The notes: generated by a model not told the origin, from the sequence alone. 64,000 nt of DNA from Catonia carolina (GCA_035578175.1 JAQMRL010000001.1:436702639-436766638); one strand, 5' to 3'; positions 50,775 to 63,474 are shown, counted from the stretch's first letter. Translations and numbers: made by a program.

Positions 50775-53055
50775 TTAGCAGGTCTCTAAAAACAAAAACG
50801 CTGGACACCTTTTTTGTCGGGCGTCGGCTGAAACCCCCGGGAAAAATGCGAAATTTAAAGTATCTCTTTTCGAAAGCTCAGGAAAGGCGCGCGAATATTT
50901 CGAACTTTTTAACGAAGTCTCGTAGCGCAAAGGCCACTGCGACCATTTTTGTTCCCCTCCTAAAGTACGTTAAGACCATATATATAAAGTTGCCCTTAAC
51001 CCGCCGGTTCGCTGGAAAAACTCAAAAAACAAAAATTCGGCTTTTTCGGGGTTGCAGTTTTTAGGTTTTTCTTTGTAACACCACGAAGAAGGGTTTCATT
51101 GACAAATTTTTATTAGGACCACATTACACTAACTCCCGGAATCACGGGTGACTTTTCAAATTTTAGATCGGGGTCCTACGGGGTTTGGTACCCTTATTTA
51201 AAAATTATGAAATTTTTAAATTTTTAGAATAGAAAAAATTTGATAACGGCATGTCGTTTGGCGTTAAAAACTACATAAAAATCTGATAAACCGAAAATTT
51301 TAAAGTTGCACCCTCTTTTTTGCAGTAGGGTTTGTATTTTTTTATCTCATTAACGGTGCATCGTAAAAATAAATTGTATAGAATATTTTTGTACCCCTTT
51401 TAATGTACTTCAAAATCATATAGCTGTCGTTGTCCTCAACTTGCCGGTTCGGTGAAAAAACTAAAAAAACAAAATTTCGGCTTTTTGGGGGTTGCATTTT
51501 TCAAGTTTTCTTTTGTAACACCATCAAATTGGGTTTCTTTGGCAAACTTTTTCTAGGACCACATTACACGTACCCTCCGCATTATGGGAAATTTTTCAAA
51601 TTTTAAATCAAGGTCCTACGGGGGTTGCTACCCTCATCTAAAAATAATTAACATTAAAAATTTTTAGAATACAAAAAATCTGTTAACGGCATGTTGTTTG
51701 GCGTTAAAAATTACACAAAAATTTGATAACCCGAAAATTCTCAATTGGCACCCTCTAGCCTGCGGTAGGGGTTGTATTTTTTTATCTCCTAAACGGTGCA
51801 TGTGGAGAAAAATTGTATAGAATATTTTTTGTACCCCTTGCAAAGTACTTTAAAGCCATATAGCTATCGTACCCTTCACTTGCCGGTTTGGTGAGAAATC
51901 TCAAAAAACAAAATTTCGGCGCATTTTGGGGTTTGCCGTTTTCATATTGTTCTTTCTTTACACCTTCAAAATGGGTTATTTCGTAAAATGTATATTTATA
52001 AACAGTTACACGCAACTGTAGGATCACGGGTAATGTTTCAAATTTTAAATCGCTGTCCTACGGGGGTCGCTACCCTTATACAAAAGATATGAAATATTTC
52101 AAATTTTAGAATACAAGAAGTCTTTTAACGGCATGTTTTTTGGCGTTAAAGTTACATAAAAATTTGGTAACCCGAAAATGTTCAGGTCGCACCCTCTTCC
52201 CTGGGGTTGGGGTTGTATTTCTTTATCTCTTAAACGGCGAATAAAGGGACAAAATGCATCAACCTGTTTTGTGCCCTACAAAAAGTAATTCAAGATTATA
52301 TAACCAAAGTTGCCCTTAACACACTGGTTCACTGAGTAAACCAGAAAAACCAAATTTCGGTTTTTTGGGGCTTGCCGTTTTCAGGTTTTCCTATCTTTAC
52401 ACCTTCAAAACGGTGTTTATGGCAAATATTTATTAGCAAAACGTTACAGGTACTTATAGCATCCCGGGTAATTTTTTAAATTTCAGATCGGGGTCCAGGG
52501 GGGGGGGTTACTATCCCTATACAAAAATTATGAAATTTCTAAATTTTTAGAATACAAAATATATGTTAACGGCATGTTTTTTACGTTCAAATTAAATAAA
52601 AATTTTGTAACGCGAAAACTTTGAGGTTCAACCCCCTTACGTCTGGTAGGGGGTAGTAATTTTTACCTCCTGAACGGTGCTTCGTTGAGAAAAAGTGTAT
52701 AGAATATTTTTGTGCCTCTCCCAAAGTACTTCAAGGCCATGTAGCTAAAGTTTCTCTTAACCTACCTCTTCGCTGAGAAAACTCAAAACACTAGCATTCC
52801 GGCTTTTAGGGCTTGCAGTTTTCACGTTTTTCTTTTTTTTACACCTTCACAACGGTTTTTTCACAAACGTTTATTAAGAAAACGTTACACATACCCCTAG
52901 AGTCACGAAGAATTTAGGTCGGGGTCCTATGGTGATTACTACCCGAAAAAAATTTTAAAATTTTCGGAATACAAATAATCCTTTAACGACATGTTATTTA
53001 GCGAAGAAAATTACATAAAAATTTGGTAACCCAAAAATTTTCAGGTCACATGAGA
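50775..53055. repeat. Tandem satellite, about 440 bp unit, about five copies
   Basis: Landmark CTTAACCCGCCGGTTCGCTG recurs in diverged form at about 50995, 51435, 51875, 52315 and 52755, a steady 440-base period. Each unit also has AACGGCATGT, GGGGTCCTACGG-like and AAATTTCGGC blocks in the same order. Units differ by many substitutions and small indels, so the array is old. No coding frame is shared between units. Confidence 0.9.
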
Positions 53056-54009
53056 AAACGAAAAACTCAAAGTATCATACATTCAAACCACAACATTTAA
53101 AGTTGAAGTTTTGAAACTTTAAACATTAATCTAAAATTTTAAAACCTTCAAATTTTAAATTTTGAAACCTTCATCTTTAAACTTTCATGATATGAAAGTT
53201 GAATCATAATAATTGGATCATAATACTGTCAGTGGTATTGCAGTGTACATAAATTAGTTGCATACACGCATTTTTATACAAGAAAATGCACTTACGAGCA
53301 TTTACTTTAACAATTAAATTTACTCAGCAAAAATTCCAAAAATAATGAAGTTGTCATTGGAGGATTCAGAGCTTATAACACTCAAAAAGGATAATAAATG
53401 TAAATTTCTAAATATTGTGATCCACTCAGCCCCACTGGCGGCCGAACTTCATCTTGTGGCAAATGATTCTGATCCACTTATGAATTCTGATCCACCTACC
53501 CCTCTGAGGTCGAGACACGGAAGCGGCGAGTATAAAATATACAAAGGAAAGTTTGTGACAGGCTATCTCATTCAACGATTGTTGTACCTTGGGACAGAGT
53601 AGATAAGGTTTTTATTATGTCTTTTTTATTGTTTTTCATTTTTAATTATTTATTCGTTGTGTTCCTTAAAGTTCTTCCTATCGTTCTTTGGATTTTTCCA
53701 ACAAAATGTAAGAGATTCAATTTTCGGTTTTTTTATTCTTAATGACACTTCATGTTCTAAAATTTGGATGACCAGTTATAATTAAAGAGGAGATCTTTCC
53801 ATTAGTTTAGTTCACTTATGCTAATATTAGGACATCCGGAGGTAAATGTGGATTAGGTGTGTTAATTTGATAAAACAAGGGGTAGCGGATCCTCATACGC
53901 AGCAATTAAAGTATAATCGTTTGGTTTTGTATAGCCTGATTATCGTAAGGAGAGAGCTGGGCAAACGTGCGTCTGCATTAGTATAGTCTTGTATGTACTG
54001 CAATAGTGC
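53056..54009. other. Spacer, nothing recognised
   Basis: Tandem TTTAAA(C/A)TTT-like phrases at 53090-53210. A plus frame of 85 codons at 53345-53602 has no family I recognise. Confidence 0.4.
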
Positions 54010-54017
54010 AGTGAATG

Positions 54018-54418
54018 CACGGACTTAGTATGATAGGGACGGAGCGTACGTATCTTAATACACGCAACTAAACTGTGTCCAACTCCGGCCACTTGGAGAA
54101 AAGAGAAGGTTGTATAAATTTAAAAATCGAGCTAGGGTCGCTTCCCACTCTTTACACTCTCGGTTATACCTGCTGCGCGCATCTTATTAAATATAGCTCA
54201 GTCTTTGCTTTGGAGTGGGAGTTGGGCCTAGCTCACTTTTCTCTGTTTCTCTTTTTTTCCATATTCCCTCTTTAGACACAGATTTTTACTTTCTCTTGCC
54301 TATATGAATATATAGGAAGGAAAGTATTGTTTTCATGTCGATTTTTCGAAATCGAGTTTTCACCGGATCTATACGTTTTCAGACCCCCTGAACCCAAAAA
54401 ACATGTTTTTAGCGATTG

Positions 54419-54473
<55 letters not shown>

Positions 54474-55316
54474 TGTGTGTGTGTGTGTGTCTGTGTGTGA
54501 ACAGAATATCTCAAGAACGGAACATCGTACGAACTTGAAACTTAAAACTTAAGTTACATACCACTACCGGACGCGACACGAACATTTTCATCAAAATCGG
54601 TCAACCGGAAGTAGTAGTTTATTCGTATAATTTTTCAGTTTTTTGCGATTTTCTCAAAAACTGGTCCTACGATTTTTTTTAAAATCGCCTATTTTACTCA
54701 ATTTTTTATTCTCTACAAGATAAGGTAGGCGCCATGTTTGCTGAAATTCTCGGTGAGGCTGTTTTCACGTAAAAACGTTGTTTTTTTAAGATTACGGCTT
54801 TAATATAAATTTTAGCGCAAAAACTTATATAATAAAAGTTGTAGAGAATTTAAAAACCTACAACTTTTATTTCAAACATTTTTTTGTATAACGCTTAGTT
54901 TAGCGGTAATTTGCGATTTTCTGTTTTTTTTCTTACGAAAACGTGAGAAAAATCGATTTTTTTAACATTTCGGTCTTAGTATGCATTTTACGACAAAAGT
55001 GTATATAATTAAATTTATAGAAAATTAAAAGATCTACAACTTTTGTTTAGAGCATTTTTCTCTACAGAGCCTAGTTTAGCGTGAAAGCGTGATTTTCCGT
55101 ATTTTTAAGCCAAACTGAGTTCGATTGTCATTTTGCGTCATTCACTCATGATTAAAATAAGGTTATGTTTTTGAGGTTAGTTTTTGTTCATTTCTAATGT
55201 TTTAATACTAATGTTAGGTTTATTGTTAATTATTTGCATTGGTAAGAGAAAGTTGTGTGAGTGTTTCACACCAGATTTTTGAATTTACGCTCCGTCCCTA
55301 TCATACTAAGTCCGTG
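54018..55316. mobile_element. Non-autonomous transposon with 31 bp inverted ends and 8 bp duplication
   Basis: 31 bp perfect inverted ends (54018-54048 and 55286-55316, starting CACGGACTTAG). The 8 bp duplication AGTGAATG is at 54010-54017 and 55317-55324. End length and duplication size match P elements; hAT elements also make 8 bp duplications. Most of the inside is a family A copy (54288-55280), so the original element was about 300 bp and has no transposase. Confidence 0.85.
54288..55280 (+). mobile_element. Repeat family A copy with expanded GT run
   Basis: Nearly identical to 37180-38113, with the short GT run grown to about 80 bases (54421-54500). Inserted inside the 54018-55316 element, five bases from its right inverted end. 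Confidence 0.87.
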
Positions 55317-55324
55317 AGTGAATG

Positions 55325-55561
55325 CAATCAACAATGGAACAGCATGCCTACAAAATACAATGGGTGTCGTCAATTTTTAACAACACTCTGACTATACATC
55401 TTACTGTAGGTCAGAGGGGGGGGGGCACGCCCCAGACCACACAGAGCGTGCCCATAGAACTGCAGTTTAGCTACCCAATCCTCACCGCTGTGAGGTAACG
55501 GGCGCTGGCTGAAGCACCTCCGTGTGCTATTCGTAGTACACGGTTGTGCGCAGAATATCTA
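55325..55561. other. G+C-richer stretch, unrecognised
   Basis: Contains a G run (55420-55428) and several short inverted strings (GTGCTATTCGTAGTACAC). No frame of note. Confidence 0.3.
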
Positions 55562-55940
55562 AAGTCCACCCTCTCTTAGTTTGCTCCTAATGTAAACAAA
55601 TAATGACGTCACTGAGCATGCGCATTATATGAAAATGTGTACAGGCTGATTAAAAAGTAATAACAAAATACTTTCAAAAGTATTTAACTAAATATTAGTA
55701 ATATTACTAATAGTAATATTAGTATTTTACTAAATATTTTAAAAGTATTTTTATAAATGAAATTTTTAGGCCTACATTATATCATGACTGATGTTTTTAG
55801 TACTTTCAGCACTTATAATTTAAAAAATAGTTAACTTAATAGGAATACGACATCAGTAAAGTCGCGGACTCTAGCGTGTAGCCTGTAGTAGGTGGCTTTT
55901 GTTTGTTGACAGTAGGAGCAAACTAACAACGGCTGAACTG
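55562..55940 (-). mobile_element. TA-type miniature element, family C
   Basis: Right end GGCTGAACTG followed by TA; left end AAGTCCACC is mutated. The centre has an extra palindromic ATTAGTAATATTACTAATAG-like insertion. Confidence 0.75.
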
Positions 55941-56520
55941 TATGTGTGGTAGAGCCACGTGCAAAGCATTTAGCTGCGTAACGAGCTCGACGGTGACTCG
56001 TCCAACGTTTACACGAGTACTGAGGGGAGTGACCGCACCCACTCATTTGGGTTGGCCTCTAAGGGGCTGGGGTTTCCTGGGTAGCTCTCCGGAGCTACTA
56101 TGCTGCTTAAATTCCTTCGGAATGGGCGTGGCTGACCGAGGGGTGTCCGACAACGGATAGGTGAATACGCATGTAGGTCAGAGGGATATGCGAGGCCGAA
56201 GTCAAGTATGCGCATGCGTAATCCAGCGCTCACAGCAATTGGCTTGGTCTTTAAGTAAGAATTCATTAATCATACTAATTGTAAATGTCCATATTTTTTG
56301 TGTTTAAGTTTAGTTTAAGTCTTAAGTTTTTGATAACATTTTGTAATAAATTTAGTCTACTATTAATTTAAGTAATTTAATTGTAATCAACTTGTAGTTA
56401 TAACCGTAAATAACGTATTGTAATTAATTAGTTCATTGATAAATAATTGTTATAAGTTCAAAAGGGTCTGTCATTTATTAATTACCAGATCCTGAAAGAA
56501 CATGAAATAAGCGTCACAAT
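55941..56520. other. Possible LTR relic
   Basis: 55960-56230 is G+C rich. 56275-56515 resembles the 3' part of the LTRs at 60278-60888: same TAAGT...AATTTAATT-type run, then ATTACCAGATCCTGAAAGAA and AAGCGTCACAATATT where the LTR has CCTAGATCCCGAAACGG and AAGTGTCACAGTATT. No second LTR or coding region is adjacent. Confidence 0.45.
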
Positions 56521-56634
56521 ATTGTTGTTGTTTTACATCCAAAAGGAACATTTTCTCAAAAATTGCTACAAGTTAATTTTACTAAAATGTTTACATTATA
56601 ATAAACTATCGTAACTATATTATAAACGAAAGAG

Positions 56635-57290
56635 GTGTGCAGCAGCAAGAGTGGTTTAGGGAAGATGGAAAATTTTAAAATAGGCAACGAAAACATACAG
56701 GAAGTTGGGGATTTCTGCTATCTAGGGAGTAAAATAACAAAGGATGGTAGAAGCACAAGTGATATCAAGAGTAGAATTGCTCAAGCTAGAAAAGCCTTTG
56801 AAATAAAAAAAAATAGCTTACTGACTACAAAAATTGATTTACAGGTAAGGAAAAATTTCTTAAAACACTATGTTTGGAGTGTAACATTATACGAGTGTGA
56901 AACGTGGGTGGTAAGGGCTGTAGAAAAGAAGAGCATAGAAGCTTTTGAAATGTGGTGTTATAGGAAAATGTTAAAGATTTGGTGGGTGGACAAAATAAGT
57001 AATTTAGAGGTTCTTAGGCGAGTGGATGAAAAAAGAAGTACATGGAAGCATCTTACCGAAAGAAGGGATAGGCTAGTGGGGCTTATCTTAAGACATCAAG
57101 GTCTTTCAATAATGGAGGGCAATATCGAGGTAGTGAATTGTAGGGGGTGGCAAAAGTGAGACTATATAAAGCAAATTACAAAAGATGTAGGGTGTCATAG
57201 ATATGTAGATGTGAAACGACTTGTACAAGATAGACAGATTGGAGAACTGCATCAAACCAGTCGAGAGACTGATGACGAAAAAAATTAAAC
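56635..57290 (+). pseudogene. LINE reverse transcriptase C-terminal fragment
   Basis: A frame of 174 codons begins after the palm: FCYLGSKITKDGRSTSDIKS, RIAQARKAFEIKKNS, YVWSVTLYECETWVV, FEMWCYRKMLKIWWVDKISN. It ends in a stop near 57157 followed by IKQITKDVGCHRY in the same frame. Same lineage as 47410-48861. CETW in place of SETW is an oddity of this copy. Confidence 0.78.
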
Positions 57291-58028
57291 TCTTGTGTAC
57301 ACACAAGCAGAGTTTTAATAGTGGTGGAAATTATAAAAAAAAATATTTTTTTTAAATATGTCCGACAAATTTCATTTTCTCTTGCCTATATGAATATGTA
57401 GGAAGGAAAGATTGTTTTCATGTCGATTTTTCGAAATCGAGTTTTCACCGGATCTACACGTTTTCAGTTCCTCTGAACCCAAAAAACATGTTTTTAGCGA
57501 TTGGTCTGTGTGTGTGTGTGTGTATGTAGGCCTACAAAATAGCTATCTCAAGAACGGAACATCGTACGAACTTTAAACTTGAAACTTAAGTTACATACCA
57601 CTACCGGACCCGACACAAACATTTTCATTAAAATCGGTCAACCGGAAGTAGTAGTTTATTCGTGTAATTTTTCACTTTTTCGCGATTTTCTCAAGAGCTG
57701 GAACTACGATTTTTTTTAAATCGCCAAATTTACTTAATTTTTTATGCTCTACAAAAAAAAGTAAGCGCCATGTTTGCTGAAATTCTTGGTGAGGATGTTT
57801 TCACGTAAAAGAATTTTTTTCTAAGATTGCGGCTTTATTATGCATTTTACCGCAAAAATGTATATAATTACAGTTGTAGAGAATGTAACCCAAATATTTT
57901 TTTGTATAACGCTTAGTTTAGCGGTAATTAGTAATTTTTCCTTTTTTTCTCACAAAAATGTGTGAGAAATATTTTTTTTTAAGATTTCGGCGTTAGTATG
58001 TATTTTACGACAAAAGTGTATAATAAAA

Positions 58029-58289
58029 TTGAAGGGGTCGGCGGAAGAAAGTGCTAACCCACAAAATTTCCAGCATGATTTTTCTTAAACGTTTTGTAAA
58101 AATAAAATTTTTACCACGTTTTAAACAGGATGCTACATTTATGATCTTAAGAACCTAGATTAACAGAAAAAACAAATGTTTAACAAAAAATTCCAAAACA
58201 TGATTTGTAGATTTGAGTAAACTTTTAAAATGACATTGCGTAAAATTATGTTGATGTGGGTAAGTAATGTCTTCTCCCGACCCCTTCAA
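58029..58289. mobile_element. Miniature element, family D, uninterrupted
   Basis: Inverted ends TTGAAGGGGTCGGCGGAAGA and, on the minus strand, TTGAAGGGGTCGGGAGAAGA. 261 bp, noncoding. Empty-site reference for the SINE in 49580-50024. Confidence 0.85.
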
Positions 58290-58315
58290 TTTATAGGAAA
58301 CTAACAGATCTACAA

Positions 58316-58936
58316 GTAGAGACATAAGTAAGTAAGTAGAGACATACAAATATCTGGGAACCTGGGTTGATGGCAAGAATGACCAAAGTAAAGAAATTAA
58401 AGTACGAATTGAAACTGCAAGGCAAGCATTCATAAAATTGAAGACAATGCTAACAAACAAAGACCTTCAGTTGCCGCTCAGATTGAGGGCTCTAAGATGT
58501 TATGTATTTTCTATCGTACTATATGGAATGGAAGCTTGGACATTGAAGAAACAACACATAAAGAAGATAGAAGCGTTCGAAATGTGGTGTTACAGGAGAA
58601 TATTGAAAATTCAGTGGGTCCAAAAGGTTACCAATGTTGAGGTGCTCCGACGTTTAAATAAGGAGTTAGAAGTTATGAAAAGTATAAAAACAGGAAAACT
58701 AGAATATTTGGGTCACATAACCAGAGGAGAACAATATGAGTTGCTGAGAATTATTATGCAGGGAAGGATCCGAGGAAGAAGAGGCGTAGGAAGAAGACGC
58801 ATCTCCTGGCTGCGGAATCTTAGAGAATGCTTTAACTGTAGTTCATTGCAACTATTCAGAGCGGCAGCCAGCAGAGTGACCATAGCCATTATGATATCCA
58901 ACCTCCGATAGGAGATGGAACTTTAAGAAGAAGAAG
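58316..58936 (+). mobile_element. 5'-truncated LINE with 13 bp target duplication
   Basis: Perfect duplication AACAGATCTACAA at 58303-58315 and 58937-58949; the tail is AAGAAGAAG. Confidence 0.92.
58331..58911 (+). pseudogene. LINE reverse transcriptase C-terminal end
   Basis: An open frame from the truncation point: VETYKYLGTWVDG, IKVRIETARQAFIKLK, LYGMEAWTLKKQH, FEMWCYRRILKIQW, KLEYLGHITRGEQ and GRRGVGRRRISWLRNL, then a normal stop. It lacks the palm and endonuclease, so it is inert. Confidence 0.88.
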
Positions 58937-59197
58937 AACAGATCTACAACTTTTATTTTAAGCATTTTTTTGTACAGTGCCTAGTTTAGCGAGAAAGAGC
59001 GATTTTCCGTATTTTTAAGCCAAACTGAGTTTGATTTTCATTTTGCGTCTTTCATATATGATTAAAATTAGGTTATGTTTATTAAGGTTAGTTTTTTGTT
59101 TATTTCTGTTTTATTAGCCTACTAATGTTACGTTATATTGTTAATTATTTGCATTGGCAAGAAAAAGTTGTGTGAGTGTTTCACATCAGATTTTTTT

Positions 59198-60277
59198 TAT
59201 CTTCCATCCTTCATGTATAAAAACCCCTCTAAGTTTCTGTGAAACTTAACATGCAAAAAACTCAGAATTTGAAAAATTTCCAATAAAACCATCGTATAAA
59301 TGTTCAAGAAATTTGTACTGTAAATACTGAGAATATGTTCCTTATGTTAACATGGCGTAAAATTGTGATTTCTTGTTCCAAGCTAGTAAATCAATTTAGA
59401 ATCGTTTACGTTATTACGATGTATGTTGTTAATATTGCGTAATTTGCTGTGTTGATTGGAAGGTCGTAGAATTTAAGCTATACCAATATTCGTACCATTT
59501 CTCTATCACATTACACCTTAGGATTTCTTATTTTTTTAGAAAATACTATTGAACGAATCAAAACGTTATTTTCTAAAACCAATATCACTACACCTTAAAA
59601 AGTACAGAAGGTATAGTAAAATATTTCGTTTATGGTACGACATGTAATAAATAAAGGTACAAACATGTCAAACACAAAGCAATACGAATATACACAATAC
59701 TTTGATGTAAAAATGTAAAGAAAGTACATATGTTAAAGAAAAAGAAAAACTTTCCTGTGGAAACATTTTCTTGAAATTTCCTCATACAACGATGGAACTA
59801 TAATAATAAAAATTAAAACAACTTATTGAAGAAATTTGAAATTATTTTTTAAAAACAAATCGAAAAACCAGTAGTTAGTGATTTCTTTGATCTGTTGTTT
59901 ACTAATGCCAAACAGACTTCGAAAAGTAAAATTTTTAATCGATCCTCTAAATAATACTTACTTGTCATTAAAACTTAGGCTATTATTTAAAAAAAAATGT
60001 AAGTAGTAAATGGACTATAAACGGAGTAATATTAAATAAGTACACAGCATTATATGATTCATCAAAAATATTGGGGATAGGCTATGGGGAGGTTTTATTA
60101 CTGCACAGAACGCAAAAAGGAAACTGATCAGTCATTTTTTTGTAAAGGCCACAGTAAATGTGTGAAAATGTTAAACAGTCAAAAATTATACAAAATTGAT
60201 TACAAATTAATTCCTAGTATTGGGACGATAACGAAAGGGAATATCTGTTCGAGAGGGTTCTGGATAGAGATTCGTAG
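59198..60277. other. A+T-rich spacer, nothing recognised
   Basis: No frame or repeat border; the plus frame at 60084-60287 shows no known motif. Confidence 0.5.
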
Positions 60278-60888
60278 TGTTGAATAGTAATAATAGAGTG
60301 ACAAAGTAACAATAGGGTTAGTTATAAAAGGATATTTAAAAAGGGCCGCGTATAATAACGTAGGGTCTTTGTTGTACAACTATTTGTGAAGGAGTCGGTT
60401 GGTTACCTGTAACACCTTTTATTCTATTGTTACTTGTTCAAACGAGAACAAATAAAAAGGATTTATATTATTTGCATCGAATCTCTGTGTCTTTCGAGAA
60501 AACTCTTTGATCTACCTATAAAAAGGGAGCCCCAAGTGCGGTCAGTGAGTTAGCATTCGTTTGATCTCTGACGAGTGTTTATTGAGTGTGCTATCGGGAC
60601 TTTAGAAGAGGTCAACGCTCCCGGCATTGTATTGGGCAACTATTGTTGTTCAGTTTTATGTGTATGTGCATTGTGTATAATTTTTGTGTATGTGAATTCT
60701 GTTTAATTGTTTGTAAGTAGTACTAAGTAAATTATTTAAGTTATTTATTGTATTACGTCATTGTAATTAGTTTATTATTTTATTTTGTAAATCTTTTAGT
60801 TGTAATAAATACTTGTAATTTTAAACTTTAGTGTATTAATTATTTAATTACCTAGATCCCGAAACGGACCTTAGCGATAAGTGTCACA
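60278..60888 (+). mobile_element. LTR of a retrotransposon, plus orientation (solo)
   Basis: Approximate borders TG...CA (TGTTGAATAG to GATAAGTGTCACA). A TATAAAAAG box at about 60517-60525 is followed 20-25 bases on by GGTCAGTGAG, an arthropod-type CAGT initiator. An A+T-rich region with AATAAA follows. No primer-binding site or gag/pol is adjacent, so it is a solo LTR. I see no clear target duplication. Confidence 0.65.
60515..60550 (+). promoter_or_regulatory. LTR core promoter (TATA box and initiator)
   Basis: CTATAAAAAGGG, then TCAGTGAGTTAGCATTCG at the expected spacing. The minus LTR has the matching TTATATAAATAG and TCAGTTAGTTAGTATTCG at 62190-62140, so both elements are conserved between the two LTRs. 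Confidence 0.55.
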
Positions 60889-61218
60889 GTATTATACAGT
60901 GTCCATATTGACAATTCAACTTACTAGTTGCAAGTTAAACAGGTTGCACTTTTTTACAGAAAAAACCGAAACAGGTAAAAAATGATTGTACAGTATCTGA
61001 AAAAATTTGAACATAAATTAATCGGTTTTTGATAATACATTAAACAAATAAAAATTAAAAATAACTTGAAAATCCGCGATTGATCCTCCTGAAAACCCGG
61101 GCTTCAGGAGTGTCAGGAAAATTGAAGTCCCACTAAAACAACACACCCCAGTCCAGTGCCTCCAACTACACAGACAAGAAAGGCCAGGAAGCAGAAATAA
61201 GGAAGGGCAATAAATTAT
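60889..61218. other. Spacer between the two LTRs
   Basis: About 330 bp, partly A+T-rich, partly C-rich (61080-61200); no recognised coding region. Confidence 0.5.
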
Positions 61219-63147
61219 TGTGACACTTATCGCTAATGTCCGTTTCGGGATCTAGGTAATTAAATAATTAATACACTAAAGTTTACAATTACAAGTATTT
61301 ATTACAACTAAAAGATATACAAAATAAATAATAAACTAATTATAATGGAGTAATACAATAAATAACTTAAATAATTTACTTAGTACTACTTACAAACAAT
61401 TATACAAAATGCACATACACAAAAATTATACACAATTATATAGAGTGCACATACAAAATGAAACTGAATACACAATGGATGTTTGTGTCTCTAATCAAAC
61501 TTTTCGACGTTGCCGCGCTCTGGTGGTGAACAGACAGTTGTTGTGGAACTCGCTCGCCAGTACGCGCCGGAGACAGTCGGTCCGCAGCTTTTATTGTAGT
61601 GCGCCGCCACGCTTTATGAACCGCACGCCTATACGCGCACCCGGAAAACGGCCTACAACCGGAAATTCATACGAAGAAATCGCTCTTTGGAAGAAGACAG
61701 CAGTATAGTGGGTATACCTATCCCTTATTCCTGTCTATCCCCTTTTACCCCCCACTCATCACGAGTTCGATTCACCCTGGAAAAGGAGGTAAGAGGCTGC
61801 TTAATTTTGTATTTTTCTTCACATCGCGTTCCGGGTATGTCAACCAAATAAATAGGGCACAAGACGCGCAACATCAAGCGCATCGCATACAGTCCACTGC
61901 TCTGGAGGAGGGTCCCGCGGGATCCTTCGTTTGTTTTCGTTTTTTGTCTCCGCACAAGAACAAACGCACCGCACCACGCTCGCATCGGCGCTACCAATGG
62001 ACATACACAAAAACTGAATTTAATGCACATACACAATAACTTTACACAACGCACACACACAAAGATAGTATAATAATAGTTGACCAACACAATGCCCGGA
62101 ACGGTCCTGCACTACGCACCGATAGCAACTCGTCAAAGATCAATCGAATACTAACTAACTGACCGCGCGCGGGGTTCTATTTATATAAGCGGTTCAAAGA
62201 ATCTTCCCGAAAGACACCGAAATTCGATATAAAAGTTCTTTCTAGAGAAGTCTTATAAGGGTACCCGGAACGGAGAAAATTAAAAATTTTCACATATCCG
62301 GTCTTTTGCACATTAATAAAATTCAGAATTTTCTGCATCCAATGACGAATAATTTGTTGGGGTTTTTCCAATGTTTAACCCAAAAAGAAATTAAAAATAT
62401 GTTGAACCCTTACGTTATTTTCTAAACGTTATCAGTTTGCATAAACACATCTATTTTTTGAATGACAACGATAAACTCATATTTTTTTTTAAAAACTTTA
62501 AGACCAGCTGTGAATGTAACAGTTGAGGAATTTCCAGATTATGATCCTGAAATGTACTAGAGGTAAAACAAACTATTTTGTAGTTATTTATAATGTGTAC
62601 GCTTTTAGTTTTTTCTTGTTTCCCGTAACCAGCAATTTTTGACACACAGGGAACATTTTCTCAGCCAAATGTGAACAGATTTTAATGAAAATTTTGCACA
62701 GCTTTTTATACCATAATTTGAGTGTACTGAGTTAATATTCAGTAAAAAAAAATGTGTTTAAATGTTTATTTTCTACTTAAATAGGCAAAAAATTATGCTT
62801 TTCAAAAGTGGTAATTTCAAAAATCATTTTCTTATCTTCCAAACAATATATATACAGATGCTACTAATTCTGTGAGTGTAGAATAGCCTGAAAAGTAACC
62901 AGAAAAAAATTGAACAGGATAACTGTAGTAGTTTTTGAGAAAATGTTCCTTACATTAACATTACGGAGATAGGCATTCTGGGTACCCTTAATGTAAATAA
63001 GAATCAACCGACCCTTCATAAATAGTTGTACAACAAAGACCTTATCATACACAATAGCGCAGTCCTTTTAAATAATTTTCATGAAAAGGTATCCTTTTAT
63101 AGCCAACCTTATTGTTACTTTTTCACTCTATTATCTACTCTTTGTCA
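61219..63147 (-). mobile_element. LTR of a related retrotransposon, minus orientation, enlarged
   Basis: Starts TGTGACACTTATCGCTAATG (complement of the other LTR's end) and matches the plus LTR in three blocks: 61219-61460, about 62015-62250 and about 63000-63147. Two extra stretches (about 61460-62010 and 62250-63000) have no counterpart. They may be insertions, or the plus LTR is internally deleted. The first extra stretch is G+C rich. Confidence 0.6.
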
Positions 63148-63474
63148 TTTTATGAATGAAGTACTAGAAATTTCGCGAACCATGCCCTTCTTCGATATTG
63201 TCACATTATTTTTACAGTTTAGTAAAATTTAACAGGTTACAATTTGATAATAACTCTAAAAATTAAAGACTATTTTTCTCCTTTGGAAATAGGGCTAAAC
63301 CTTTTTCTAAACCCTTTCACGGCAAGCTTCTACAACCGAAATGTAACCTCTATACTAAATTTTACAAGTTCTTGACCACACAGTTTTAGAAAAAAGTAAA
63401 ATAGTTGCTGAGTTATAAAATAATAATAAATAACTTGATTTACAAATTTTTTTTTTTTAGCTTTTATTTGTTAT
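63148..63474. other. Spacer, nothing recognised
   Basis: A+T rich. Confidence 0.5.

Larger units (their letters stand above)
57374..59197 (+). mobile_element. Repeat family A copy with two insertions
   Basis: Starts TTTTCTCTTGCCTATATGAA and ends in GTGTGAGTGTTTCACATC. Interrupted by family D (58029-58289) and by a LINE (58316-58936). Confidence 0.82.

Noticed and set aside
50775..53055. CRISPR-like array
   Set aside because: The repeat unit is about 440 bp with no short repeat/unique spacer pattern, and the genome is eukaryotic.
54272..54514. Minus frame of threonine-histidine repeats
   Set aside because: It is the translation of a GT microsatellite.
61409..62090. Possible host gene in the G+C-rich block (frames of 99 and 121 codons)
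   Set aside because: Both frames lie within the region bounded by LTR-matching blocks, show no recognisable motif, and read on opposite strands over G+C-rich sequence.
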